From Reclinomonas americana ATCC 50394 (lineage: Eukaryota > Jakobida > Jakobea > Jakobida): a stretch of 64,000 bases of DNA. The notes beneath the pieces are model-generated. The model was not told the origin of the DNA and did no database searches. It saw only the letters and a list, made by a program, of their open reading frames with translations. Shown here in pieces: positions 1-18,252 of this stretch (positions are counted from its first letter, which is position 1; each line of letters opens with the position of its first letter). Made by a program: the position numbers and the translations under genes. The stretch spans positions 158,925-222,924 of the forward strand of contig PS015015.1 in assembly GCA_048213135.1 (NCBI GenBank), given 5' to 3'.

Positions 1-855
1 GACTTGTTGGTGGAGAGCGTGCTGGAGAATGCCGAGGCAGTGCGCGACTGGGTGCACTCTCGTCGCCTGCCGCCGGTGGCCGAGCTCAACGAGGGCACGT
101 ACGAAGCGATTTCGGAGGACACTCGCAACACGTACCTGTTGATTGCGTCGTCGCAGTTGCCGGGGTCCATGGAGAGGTTCTTTTTTGCGCATAGCTCGTG
201 CATCTGTTGACGTGGATTCTTACCTTCTCCTTGTTGCGCCAGTGCACGCAACCTGCTGACGGGGCCTGCGCGAGCTGATCGCAGTCGCCTGTTTGCGGTG
301 ATTGACTTTTCCAAGTACGAGCGCTTCATCGAGAGCACGCTGAGCACGTCGGCCACCGAGCTGCCCGTCATCATGCGCATCGATTTCAAGGAGAGCACCT
401 TCCAGAAGATGTCGGCCGCCTCGCGTGGCGACAATAACCTCATCTCGGAGGAGCAGCTGCACGAGTTCATTCGCCAAGCCGAGGCCGGCGACATTTCGTC
501 TTGTTGCGTGCGACTTTTGTTGGGTGTGGACGCGATCGATTCTTGTCTTCTCTCACGTCTTGCTTGTTACACCAGCGTCGTTCGGTGGTGGCGTGTTCTC
601 TGGGCTGTGGAATGCGGGCAAGAAGTTCTTGGTGCGTCACGATTCTCTTGTACCCCTCCCTCACCTGCATTTTGTTCACGCTTGTGTGTGTGTGCGCGCG
701 CGCAGATCTACATTGGCCAGAACCCGTCCGTCGGTGTCAGCATTGTGCTGGCCTACATTGCCGTCATGGGTCTCCTGGTGTACGTCTTCCGCCGCATGAG
801 CTCGGGCGACGACAAGGACGACAAGCCGGCCGTCAAGGACAAGGACAGCGACGGT

Positions 856-887
<32 letters not shown>

Positions 888-1011
888 GGCCGACGGCAAG
901 AAGGGAGACGACAAGCGGAAACCGAAGAAGGCCAGTGCGGCGGCGGAGGGTAGCGCAGCGGTGCCGGCAGCCACGGTGCGTGCCAAGCAGGGCGAGGCCA
1001 AGCAAGACTAG
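1..1011 (+). CDS. TMX3/PDI-like ER transmembrane protein, C-terminal part (5' end outside window)
   Basis: This is the end of a thioredoxin-fold membrane protein resembling the PDI/TMX3 family, which acts in disulfide chemistry in the ER. The reading frame is already open at base 1. The first exon (to about 176) carries the PDI b-domain-like run RLPPVAELNEGTYEAI. Exon 2 starts at 243 and continues through IDFSKYERF and PVIMRIDF to about 502. The short exon reading SFGGGVFSGLWNAGKKF follows, and the last exon starts near 706. The last exon encodes one membrane segment (VSIVLAYIAVMGLLVYVF), then an acidic Glu run and a Lys-rich cytosolic tail ending KQD, with the stop at 1009-1011. Frame continuity across 503 requires a GTTGCGT donor. 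The thioredoxin active-site domain would lie upstream, so whether it has a CxxC cannot be seen. Family placement is by pattern only; another PDI-like transmembrane protein is possible. It faces the GH31 gene tail to tail, 89 bp apart. Confidence 0.65.
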
Positions 1012-1100
1012 ACGAGAAAATAGCCGTGAATGGATGTAGCGAGAAATACAACAGCGCGAAAGAATCAGGGGAACAGGCTCTTCATTGCCTTCGCTGCAGC

Positions 1101-5112
<4,012 letters not shown>

Positions 5113-5781
5113 CCTCCGTCAATACAATAATCCGATGATTGATTGGTGGGACAGCAATCAAGCATGTCTTTCTCGAAGTGCGTGTTGCAGGTGGCGTCGA
5201 CACCGTGCGATGAGTTCTGTTGTGTTGAGCGTTGCAGAAGTGGCACTGCTTGTCGCAATGCACTGGCATGATCGACGTCGACATCGACGTTGCTGAAACT
5301 TGCTTCGAATTCCCTCGCCGACGTGGTATGCAAGTTTGTATAACACGCTACACTACGGTACCCATGCTGACCGTGCAGCTGTGAGCACGCATGAGTCGCT
5401 GCTGTCGACGTCGTGCATATCTTGGGACTTTTCGCTGCTCCACATTGTGCGCATGCTCCCTCTGCTAAAGAACTCACACCGCACATTAGCAGTACATTTA
5501 CAGATGCAGTGCCTTGCGTCAGCCGCAACAGCGATTGCATTTATAGTCGCGTGAAGCTCACGTCCTACGAACCGTTACAATCTTGTGCGACGTTACGAAA
5601 TCATTGCTTTTTCGTGTGGTGTGCGCTGAGTGAGCGAGTGCGAGTGAGAGAGGAGGCGTACAGGGGAGTGCAAAGAGGGTTGCAGTCTCGTTGAGAAGCG
5701 TGTGTGTGTGAGTGCGTGTTGTCGACCGCACAACTCCACATAGCCGCTCTTTCCTGTGTGTGTTTGTTTGAGTGAGGATTG

Positions 5782-5819
<38 letters not shown>

Positions 5820-5870
5820 CTCTGTGTAGAGTGACTTGAGAGAGCGTTCAGGCCAGAAAAGTAACACGCC
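5113..5870. promoter_or_regulatory. Divergent intergenic region, GH31 / CKAP5-like
   Basis: This 758-bp spacer lies between two outward-facing start codons and should hold both promoters. I see no convincing coding exon in it. It contains a long TG microsatellite close to the CKAP5-like start and an isolated TTTATA-like hexamer near 5540. No known core-promoter element can be assigned with confidence. Confidence 0.5.
5783..5818. repeat. (TG)n microsatellite
   Basis: About 18 uninterrupted TG units lie about 50 bp upstream of the CKAP5-like start codon. Similar GT/CA tracts recur in introns throughout the window. Confidence 0.95.
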
Positions 5871-8800
5871 ATGGACGCTGAGGATACGAGTGCGGCCGAG
5901 ACAGGTCCGCTGGAAGTGCGCATTTGCTCCAAGAACTGGCGCACTCGCGCTGCTGTTGCGTCTCCACACACACACACACACACTCTCTCTCATACACGCA
6001 CATACTCTGTCATCATCACTCACTCTCTCGTGCACACAACAGGCGTTTGATGAGGTGAAAAAGGCATTTGCCATGGCCGAGGACAGTCGCGACTCGGTGT
6101 TCCGTGAGTACCAGTCGGCCATGGTGGCTGCACCACGTGATTCCAATCAAGCCGCGCAAGACAAGGGCCTCGAGGCACTGTTGGTCTTCCTCGAGCGATC
6201 AGATCTGGCTGCAGAGTTGCGCATTTGGCCACGACAACTCCCCTCTCATTCTCCCTCTCCTATCCTCCCTGTTCTTCTCCTTCTCTCTGTTCTTCTCCTT
6301 CTCCCTGTTCTTCTTCTCCTCTCTGTTCTTCTCCTCCTCACTGTTCTTCTCCTCTCTGTTCTTCTCCTGCTCCCTGTTCTTCTCCTTCTCTCTGGTCTCC
6401 TCCTCCCTCTATTTCCACCTCCCTCTCTCCTCCCTCTCCCTCTCCCTCTCCCTATCGCTGACCACCCCTCTCCATCACGACCGCCNNNNNNNNNNNNNNN
6501 NNNNNTGCCGAGCTCGAGGCGCTCTTCGAGTCGCACCCGAAGGGCTCGGCAGAGGCCACGCGCTTCAAGCAGTCGGAGCTGCTGGCGCGGCAACGTGCTG
6601 CCGAGAGCGGCGTGGTGAATACCGTGTCCGCGTCCGTGGGCAGCTCCTCCGCCGCCGGACCCTCGGGCGTGGCGCAAGTCACGATCGAGGTGGATCCACT
6701 CGAGTTTGTCGACCCGATCGACATTTTGGCCAAGGTGCCGGCGGACTTTGTCGACCGGCTGGTGCGTCTGTAGTGATTTGACGTGTCGTTTCTTCTTCCC
6801 TTCTACTCACACAAGCGCGCGCACACAGCAAGCGAAAAAGTGGTCGGACAAGAAGCAGGCACTCGACGAGTTCATTGGTCTGTCGGGTGTCCCCAAGATC
6901 GTGCCCGGCGACTTCCACGAGCTGGTCGGCGAGTTCAAGAAGCTGCTCAACGACGCCAATGTGGTGGTGGTGGCCACCGCCGCCCAGTGCATTCGCAATC
7001 TGGCCAGTGGCCTCCAGCGCGACTTCCAGCCGTACGCGCGCCCACTGGTCTCCGTCCTCATCGACAAGCTGAAGGACAAGAAGACGAATGTCGTCGACAC
7101 GTGCCGTGGAGCCCTGGAAGCCATGTTTGGCAGCCGCTCGCTCTCCCTGGCCGACTGTCTCGATGGTACGAGTCGCTGCTGCCTCCGCTGTCTCTCTCAC
7201 ACGCACTTTGCTCACCTGTGCGATAGACATTGCCGGCGGTCTGCACCACAAGACGCCGCAGGTGCACAGCGAGACGATGAAGGCACTGCACAAGTTCTTC
7301 TCTGGCGCTCGCCGCGAGGACTTCAAGGGCATTGTGAAGCCGACTGCCGCCATGTTGATGAAGGTGCTGTGCTGTGCTGTGCTGTGCGGTGCTGCCACCT
7401 GCCGATCGCATCTCACCTCGTCCATGATTCCCGTTCCCGCAGGCCACCGACGACAGTCTGGCCGAGTGCCGCGACTGGGCCTGCAACTGCATTGCATCCA
7501 TGATGCGCATACTCGGACGACCCACCGTCGAACCGCATTTGGAGGGGTGCGTGTGAGAGCTCTCTTCCCTCCGCCCCCTGTGCATGCGCTCACCGACGCA
7601 TGCATCGTGCAGGCTCGACAAGATCAAGCTCAACAAGGTCGACGAATACTTCAACCAGTCGGGCAGCGGCGGCTCGTCGAGCTCCGCTGCACCGTCGCTG
7701 TCCATCACTGTTGCGTCGGCGTCGCAACCATCGAGCCCGGCCGCCTCCAAGCCACCGTCGGCCACGAATCGTCGTGTGGTGGCCTCGGCACCGTCGTCGC
7801 CGGCCAGTGACAGCAACGGCGATGCGGAGATTGCGCCGCGTTCTCCTGCCGCGTCGTCGGCTGCCAGTGGTCGCAAGGCCTCGGTGGCTGAGTCGCCGTC
7901 TGGCGCACGTCCGCCCTCGGCCCGCCCCGCATCTGGCAAGAGTTGCGTCACATTATTTTCTTCGAGGCGGTGCGTCGCTGAGCTGCTACTCATTCTTTCC
8001 TCTCACCTGCAGTTGGCAAACGAGGCCCGCCGTCGTCATCAGCAAGCGCTGGTGCGTCATCAAGTGGCCCGCCAGCGGCTCGCAAGCCCGATCGCCCAGC
8101 TGCTGCCTCGAGCCGAGGCGGTGCATCGTCGTCGTCGGGGCCCTCGGAGCCAGTCGATGATGGTCCAGAAGTCACCGACTCGGATGCCGTGGCGGCGCTG
8201 GCCGACATTGTGCCTGCCGAAGTGCTCACCAATCTCGAGAGCAAGCAGTTCAAGGAGCGCATGCAAGGTGCCGTGTGTCGGGAGGAGCGTCATGTTTCAC
8301 TCTTGTTCAAATCATGTCGAGCTTAAGTTTTGCTTGCTTCTTGTGTCAGGCATGGAGGACTTGACAACGTTGGTTGCTGGTCTCGGCGACAACGTGGTGT
8401 CGCAATACTCGAACCACTTTGTGGCGCTGGTCGCTCGCGCTCCCGGCTTCAAGGACACGAACTTCCCGTGCCTGACCGCCAAGTTCGAGCTGGTGGCCAC
8501 GATTGCGCCGCGTTGCGCCACCATCAGCCGTCGCTCTGCGTCGACAGTGGTGTCTGGTGAGAGAATGGGATTGAGAGTGCCTGCGTACCATCGCGATCTC
8601 ACGCACTGTGTGATGCAGGTCTCGCCGACAAGATCTCCGATCCGAAGCTCAAGGGCGTTCCCGGCCGCTGCCTGATGGCGCTGTCGGAAGCTGTGACGCC
8701 GCGCTACGTGGCCGGAGTACTGCTGCGCAATGTCGATGGAGCCAAGTGCGTATGCAACTCTGTCAAGTGAGCGGAATGCCGGTGACCTCACTTTGATTTT

Positions 8801-11800
8801 GTCGCAGGAACCCCAAGGTAATTTCGTCGGCATTGGAGTGGCTCAACGAGGCGCTGGACGACTTCACGCCCGCCATGTTCGACATCCGCACCTTGATTGA
8901 CACGACCAAGAAGTGTCTCATTGAGCAGACAAACCCGGCGGTCAAGGCCGCCTGCATTGCCATTGTGGGCACGCTGCGCAAGTTGCGTCAGAGACACACA
9001 CACACTTACGTTGACGGTTACCGATGACGTGCGTGCTCATGCGAGACTCGTCGACAGGCATCTCGGTCCGCCAGTGGCCGATTTCTTTGCGGGCCTCCCT
9101 GCTGCGCAGCAGCAAGTCGTCGACCGCGAAATTGCGCGGATTGCCGAGGAGTTCCCCACGCCGCTCGCTCTGGCCGGTGAAGGACCGAAGCGATCTGTGC
9201 ATGCTCCGGGTGCGGAGAATGTGGTGCTCGGCGGAGCAGGAGGTGAGATTCCGAGCAGTGTTCGTTGCTTCGCACTGTTTGTCACTCACCTCTGACCCTT
9301 GCAGGTGACTTGCTTCCTCGCAACGATATCACGAACGAGATCAAGGCTCGCACGCTCGCCATTATTGTGGAGGAGAAGGAGAAGTGGCAAGACCGCGTGG
9401 CGGCCTTGAAGGAGATCGAGGGCATCTTCAACGCCGCCGGCAACCGCATTTGCGGCAGCATTGGCGAACTCGTGCGCTCCATCAAGCGCTGCCTCAGCGC
9501 CAAGAACCTCAATGTGGTCTCCTCGTCGCTCCAGCTACTGGCGTTGACGGTGACGGCCTACGGTCCCGACTTTGACAAGTACGTCAAGGTGGTGCTGGGT
9601 GCGACGATGCAGAAGCTGGGTGACGCCAAGACACACATTCGTGCGGCCGCTCTGGCCGTTGTGGATGCGTGCGCCGCCGAAGTGCAGTTTGACCATTTGG
9701 TACGTGGCGGGGTGAGATGAGTTTTCTGTTGTTGCACGACGGTGTGGCTGGCTGACACGGAAGGGTGATGCAGATCGCCGATGCCGCCGCCAGCTTGGCC
9801 AACGAGTCGCCAGTGTTGCGAGTCGAGCTGTGCCAGTTCTTGCTGAAGAACATGCAGGCACTGTACTCGGAGCACGTGCAGCTGGGCCCACTGGTGAAGC
9901 CAGTTATCAATCTGTTGTCGGTGCGTCACACTCTTGTCGTCGAGTCGCTAAAGATGGCGAGCTGTCGCAAATCTGTTGACAATGAGTGTGTGTGTGCGCG
10001 CACGCAGGATCGCTCCCCCGACGTGCGCCGTGTGGGCAGCGAGCTCATGGTGCCAATCATTCACCGTGTTGGCGTCGAGTCCGTCCGCCGTGCCGTGCGC
10101 GACCTGAAGACCGCCGTGCAGCAGTTGGTGTCGCCGGTGGTGGAGCGGTGTGCGTCACAGCCTGTTCCCGACGGCATCATGCTGCCGACGCACTCGGATG
10201 CCGACCACTCGGCGGCCACCCCGTCGTCGGCGTCGTCTTCGCACACATCGTCAAGCGTCACCACCACAACAACGACCACCACTACTGCGCCGACTGCGGC
10301 ACTGGGCAAGTCCACTGCCGCTGACTCGGACAAGGAGAATCGTCCAAACACAGCCGGCAGCATGTCGGCCACTGGCTCGGTGACTGCGCGTGGCAGCGGA
10401 GGCGCAGCACGTGGTGCTCGTCCGGTGAGTGTGTTCTGTTCCCTCGTGCAGTTTGTGTGTCTCTAGTTGGCCAGACCATAGACAGCGCATCGTCTCTTGC
10501 TTCTCCTATTCGCCGTCTGTCACACTCGTGTTCACATTGCTCTGTGTATGTGTGTGTATGTGTGTTTTGTGCACTTTTTGTGTTTTCCCCTTGTAATCGA
10601 CCAGATGAAGGGCCTTAACAACGTGTCCACGCAGGCTCCTGCCCGAAAGGCATCGGCACCGAACGTGGGCACGTCGGCGGCCATTGAGAAGGCGGCGGCT
10701 TTCAAGGCCAATGATCAAAAGGTGAGCGGCCGATCATCGCCGTGTGCGCCCCTGCACGGCATTCCTCCTCATGCTGGTGTTGTGCAGGAAGCACGCGCTC
10801 GCCGTGAGCGCAAGATCAAGTGGCAGTTTGAGGAGCCGCGCCCCGAGTTTGTCGGTGTGTATGTGTGCTATTTGTGCTGCCGTCAATCGTCACAAATTGC
10901 TGAATGCGAAACAACAACAACAACAACAACACAGAGATGCTGCGTGAACAACTGACCGCCTGCGTGAGCGAAGGAATTCTCGGCAAGATGATGTCGAACG
11001 ATTTCAAGCTGCACGTTGAGGCGCTGGCAGACATGCAGGCGTCGCTCACGACCCAAGCAGAGGAGGTCATCCAGTCGCTGGACGCCATTCTCAAGTGGTG
11101 CTCCCTGCGCATGTTTGACTCGAACACGACGCCGGTGATGAAGACGATTGAGTTTGTGTCGGCCCTGTTTGCCATGCTGGCACAACACCAGTTGCGTCTG
11201 CGAGGATGCGCACAACGAGCACGAAGCGGTCTTTCTTGCCTCTGACTCATTCTGTGATCGCCACGCAGATATGTGCTGTCGGAGTTCGAGAGCTACTTGT
11301 TCCTGCCGTTCTTTATCGACCGCCTCGGCTCCAACAATGCACACGTTCGCGCTGCCATGAAGGAGCTTGTCAAGGTGTGAACGCGGCACTGAGTATGTGT
11401 TAGCCGTGCACAGCATTTTGACCCATCTCTGCTCAGGTGTCGCATGACGTCTGCAACACGTTCCGTCTGTTCACCTACATCATGCGCGGATTGGAGAGCA
11501 AGAACTCCAAGACGCGTGCCGATTGCATCGAGGAGGCCACTGTCATGGCCCAGAAGTACGGTTTGGCGGGCGTGGCGCAGAATCCGGAGCGCGTCCTGCG
11601 TTCCGTCACCGCCAACCTCAAGGATCGCGACAACAACGTGCGACAAGTCACGCTTGCGTTCACCGAAATCGCCTATGCACAGCTCGGTATGTTGGACGCG
11701 CACACTTCACTCTCCCGCTGTTGTCTCTAAAACAGTGCGTGCCACCAACGCAGGCGAGGACATGTGGCGGTCGTTGAAGGCGCTGCCTGATCCACACAAG

Positions 11801-14634
11801 GCCATGATCGAGGAGCGTCTCAAGTACTCGCATGTGGTGCCGGGCTCGATGGCCAGTGGCGCACAAGCAGCACAGGCGGCCGATGAAGACACGGCTCAGT
11901 CGGGCTCGCTGTTCTCTTCCGACGACGAGGACGACGATGGCGAGGCGGAGGAGCAACCGACCCGCGGCTTTGGCGGTGCAGCTGCTCGTCTGCCGGCGGC
12001 GGCTCGCGGTTTGCCCGGCAGTGTGCTGGCGCAGCACATTCGTGCGCAGTCCACCGAGTCGCACGACTCATTCGGCAGCAGCTTGGCCGATCACGCCCCA
12101 GCTCACGTTGCCATGGGTCCGCCGGCGCCAGTGTCGTCAATGCACGCGGTGTCGCGGTCGATTGGCTCGACTCCTGTCAGCCAGTCGGGCGACGAGGTGG
12201 TGCACCCGATGGGACCACCGGTGCCGGTGATGCAGCAGCAGTCGTCGCAGCCGGCACTGCGTCGTGTCGACGAAACCCCACAAGTTCCCTCGCGCCGTGC
12301 GTTTACTCCGCAGTTTGACGAGGCACCGACTCCGCAGTTGCCGTATCGTGCAGCCAAGTGCGTCAGCATGTGTTTTGTCGTTCGTGGCAAGGTCACTTGT
12401 GCTCACCCACTGGGGTTTTATGACACAGTTTGGTGGGTCTTCGCGTGGTCGAGGAGGATCGCAGTCCGGTCGACTTGATCAGCGAGTTGATGAGCAGCAC
12501 CGACGACGACGCCGTTGTGGAGAGTCTGCGACGAGTGTGCAACAAGCTCAACTCGGAGGAGCAGTCGATCTTGCCTGTGGTGCAGCAGCTGGTCAACGCG
12601 TTGACCCTGCAGCTCCAGCGCGGATTCTCGAGCACCCGCGACTTCCCGCAGCGCATGTGCAAGTACGCGCTGAATACGCTCATGCAATTGTTCTCACGCA
12701 AGACGATTGCGGCGGCGGTCACTAGCGAGTCGCAGAGTGCCCTGGTGCACGAGCTGCTCAAGGTACTTGCGGTTTCACTGCCAATTCCTCCCGTCACTCT
12801 GTAGTCTGTCAGTCTGACCCCACGCCCTGCAGCGTCTGCTGGACCCGAATCTCACGGACCTGCCCGACGGCCAGACGCTTCTGCGCGGCCTCAACACGCT
12901 GATGCACAAGTTGTTGGAGAACAGCGACCCGAATATTTCATTCGGCACGCTGTTCGGCATCCTCAGCTCGTGCCTCAACGAGCACCTGCACACCAACGAC
13001 GGCAACGGTGACGCCGAGTCGCCGGAGAACAAGACCATCGAGTTGCTGGCCAAGTGCATTCTGCGCATGACCAAGAGCATCCGACAGACCGACCGTGGAG
13101 TCGATCTGGCGGCCATTCTCAAGCAGCTGCACGCGTTCTTTGTCGCCCACCCGCCACACACGATCAAGAACCGCTACAATGACCTGCCGATCCGCACGGC
13201 CAAGACCGTGATCAACGAGCTGGTGCGGTGTCACGGTACACGCGTTCTGGAAGTGTGCGACGGTTTGCTGGCTGCCAGCGAGCTGGAGCACTCTGACGAG
13301 GAGCCCATTATTCGCCAGTACGTCGACATGATGATCCGCAACAATGCCACTCGGCACGGCTCTGGTGGTGCGTTCGCATTCTTGTCATTATCTCTCACTA
13401 GATGGAGTGCTGACCGACGCCTGCGCTGCTCCACAGATTCGTCGGCCTCCTCATCCTCCGACCGGCCGCCATTAGCGTCTGCCGGCAGCTCCGGTAGCAT
13501 CACCGGCACCGCCGTGTCGACCATGCCGACTGCCAACGGCGATGGGCGACCAACGACGGCGCCAGCGCGCATCGACGACACTGCTGCGGCTGGTTTGCCG
13601 GCGCAGGAAGACGGGGCGACCGACGGTGACGATGCAATCTCTGCTGCGCAACAGGACGCAGGGCAGCAGAATTCGTCGCAGCCGGGCAAGGTGCTGACGC
13701 CCAACAAGCGTTTGGCTGACATTTTCCGCAAGGTCGGCAACAAGAACACCACTCGCGAGGGACTGCGTGACTTGCACGCATTCCGCCTCGACAACCCAGA
13801 CGCCAACCTCAATCCGTTCCTGGAGAAGATGTCCAAGCCCTTCCAGCAGTACATTTGGAGGAACTTGGAGAAGTTGGAGAAGGTCTCGGAGGACCGCCGC
13901 AATCGCTCGAGCATCATCGCTTCGGGTGACGGTGGTGACGTGTCGTCGCCGTCTGCCGCCGGCCCCATGCCCGCTGCATCCGCGCTGCCACCAGCACCGG
14001 GACCCGCGTCATTTACGCCATCACGCACGTTGCCGTCGAGACCGTCGACGGCGAGCGCTGCGGCCCCACCAATGCGCACATCGGCCGCCGAACTGGCCGA
14101 GATCAAGAACCGCCTCGACAGCCTGCGGCAGAACAAGCGTTGCGTGAACGCGGGAAGCACATGAAAAAATTGTTTGTCTATGCACTCACGATGCCGCGTT
14201 CTGTATGCACAGCCACGAGCCAGTCGGTGGCCCTGGATCCACCAGTGTCGTCAGTGATGGCCGCGAACGCCAATGCCAACGCGGCCAGTGCTGCTGCCTC
14301 CATTGGCTCACCGGCCGTCGATTCCAGTGCCGTGCTCGAGCGGTCGCGCCGGCTCTTGATGAAGTTGGCCGAGTCGCAGCAACACCAGCGTCCAGGCTCA
14401 ACCTCACCATCACCGGCAACGTCGGTGGCGTCGGAGGATGGAATGGGTTCGGCACCGAACTCGCGACCGTCTTCGGCACTCGGTGCCGCGTCGCCCATTC
14501 CGCGAAATCCGTCGCCAGTGTCGATGCACTCGATGGCCAGCCTGGATGAGCAGACTCCGGCGTCCCCGGACCCGACCAAGAGCAAGCCGTCGTTGGCCGA
14601 TATCAAGGCCCGACTGGCACGGTTCCGCAAGTGA
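5871..14634 (+). CDS. CKAP5: XMAP215/CKAP5/Dis1-family TOG-array microtubule polymerase
   Basis: This is a large microtubule plus-end polymerase with several TOG domains. Exon 1 (MDAEDTSAAETGPLEV) joins AFDEVKKAFAMAEDSRDSV through a GTTGCGT donor at 5955. TOG1 begins here, but its second half is missing at the 20-N gap 6486-6505. TOG2 follows (KKWSDKKQALDEFIGLSG, about 6830-7620), then a Ser/Ala-rich linker. TOG3 lies at about 8200-9150 (FKERMQGMEDLTTLV, HLGPPVADFFAGL). TOG4 lies at about 9305-10150 (EKEKWQDRVAALKEIEG) and TOG5 at about 10790-11830 (LSEFESYLFLPFFIDRLG). The conserved C-terminal helical domain is at 12430-13370 (EDRSPVDLISELMSS, LLDPNLTDLPDGQTLLRGLN), followed by a Ser/Pro-rich tail ending IKARLARFRK. 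The domain order and C-terminal block match animal CKAP5 rather than the two-TOG fungal forms. It should act at spindle poles, kinetochores and microtubule tips. The stop is at 14632-14634, tail to tail with the NDR kinase. Confidence 0.95.
6262..6480 (+). repeat. Polypyrimidine minisatellite in a CKAP5-like intron
   Basis: An imperfect tandem array has a TGTTCTTCTCC core repeated roughly every 15-20 bp, then pure CTCCCTCTC tracts. The tract runs into the 20-N gap at 6486-6505 and probably caused that assembly break. Confidence 0.85.
6486..6505. other. Assembly gap of unmeasured size inside TOG1
   Basis: Twenty Ns stand where a TOG1 domain of usual size needs roughly 150 more residues. Coding resumes in frame-like family order at AELEALFESHPKG. 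The run is therefore a placeholder, not a measured length. Confidence 0.85.
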
Positions 14635-15146
14635 GCGAGACGAAAGGGAGTGAGTGAGTGAGTGAGTGAGTGTTAATGTTTCAATGGTTTGGGGTTTTTT
14701 GCGGATGGTCGCATCGAATGTGGATACAGCAGCGTGTTGGACGCGCGGCGTGTATTCTTGTATCGCACCTGAAGTATGGGAGAGTGTACACACGCGATGG
14801 TTGCCTGGAAACGCGACAACGAGGCGCTAAGTTGTGATTTCACGACGTTTTACGAAGCCTCACGCGACTACTACTTTCGGTTGTATGCACAATAGGACGA
14901 GGGATTCTTGACAGAGAAAAGGGAGGAGCGAGGACGAGTAGGAGCAAAGCACACACACACACACACACAGAACAGGAAACAAATGCATACATATTTTTGT
15001 GGCAACATGGACAAGCAGACGGACAAGGCGACAGGCAGACAGGAGAGATGCACCACACAACACAGTTGTGCATGCTAATCCTCCAGTCCCGCCGCCGCCC
15101 TTGCCGCATCGGCCCCACACCCCGCGATAGCAGAACGAATTCCGCT
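14635..15146. other. Tail-to-tail intergenic region, CKAP5-like / NDR kinase
   Basis: No gene is seen in this 512-bp spacer. It should contain both 3' untranslated ends. It holds a short (GAGT)n tract at about 14648-14672 and a CA microsatellite at about 14948-14970. No long conserved ORF or RNA gene is recognisable. Confidence 0.6.
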
Positions 15147-17787
<2,641 letters not shown>

Positions 17788-18252
17788 GAGGCAAGGTAAG
17801 CGAAAGCGTGCCGGTTGAGCGGCCGGATCGCTGAATAGAGGGAATTGAGAGTTGACTCCAACGAGGCCTGCCGGTGCACACGGTGCGACCAACCTGGGTT
17901 CTCCGAGTGCGAAAGAATACGCGGAGGTATGCGGCATAGGTGGATCTGCCGCGATCGTGTCGGAAGATTGCAAGTCGGCTTCAATTTTTGCAGTTGTTTC
18001 CGGACCCGGCTTTCCCAGCTCGCCGACTGGCTGGCTGGCCTTCCACCCCAAGCTTCTACGCTCTACGATACAACTGTTACCTCTAAGAGCGCACTTGTCA
18101 TCCTGTGAGTATTTTTCTGTGCTTGTTGTTGTTGTAGTTGTATTTCACATGAACAGGATTCCTTCTTGCTTCTCTCTCGTACATCAACACACAGTGCGTG
18201 CGGGTCATTGGCTAACGCACTGGCGGATCTCTCTCTCTCTTTCCTGTGACAC
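17788..18252. other. Spacer between CAP-H2 3' end and NDR kinase start
   Basis: This 465-bp stretch lies between two genes on the same strand. It should contain the CAP-H2 3' end and the kinase promoter and leader. Open frames here are short and show no family resemblance; nothing further is recognised. Confidence 0.5.

Noticed and set aside
5558-5983. ORFs rich in Cys-Val or His-Thr repeats
   Set aside because: They are translations of GT/CA microsatellites, which occur all over the introns and spacers.
13231-14160. A 309-codon minus-strand ORF in the CKAP5 3' region
   Set aside because: It is the Ser/Arg-rich shadow of the conserved plus-strand CKAP5 C-terminal domain.
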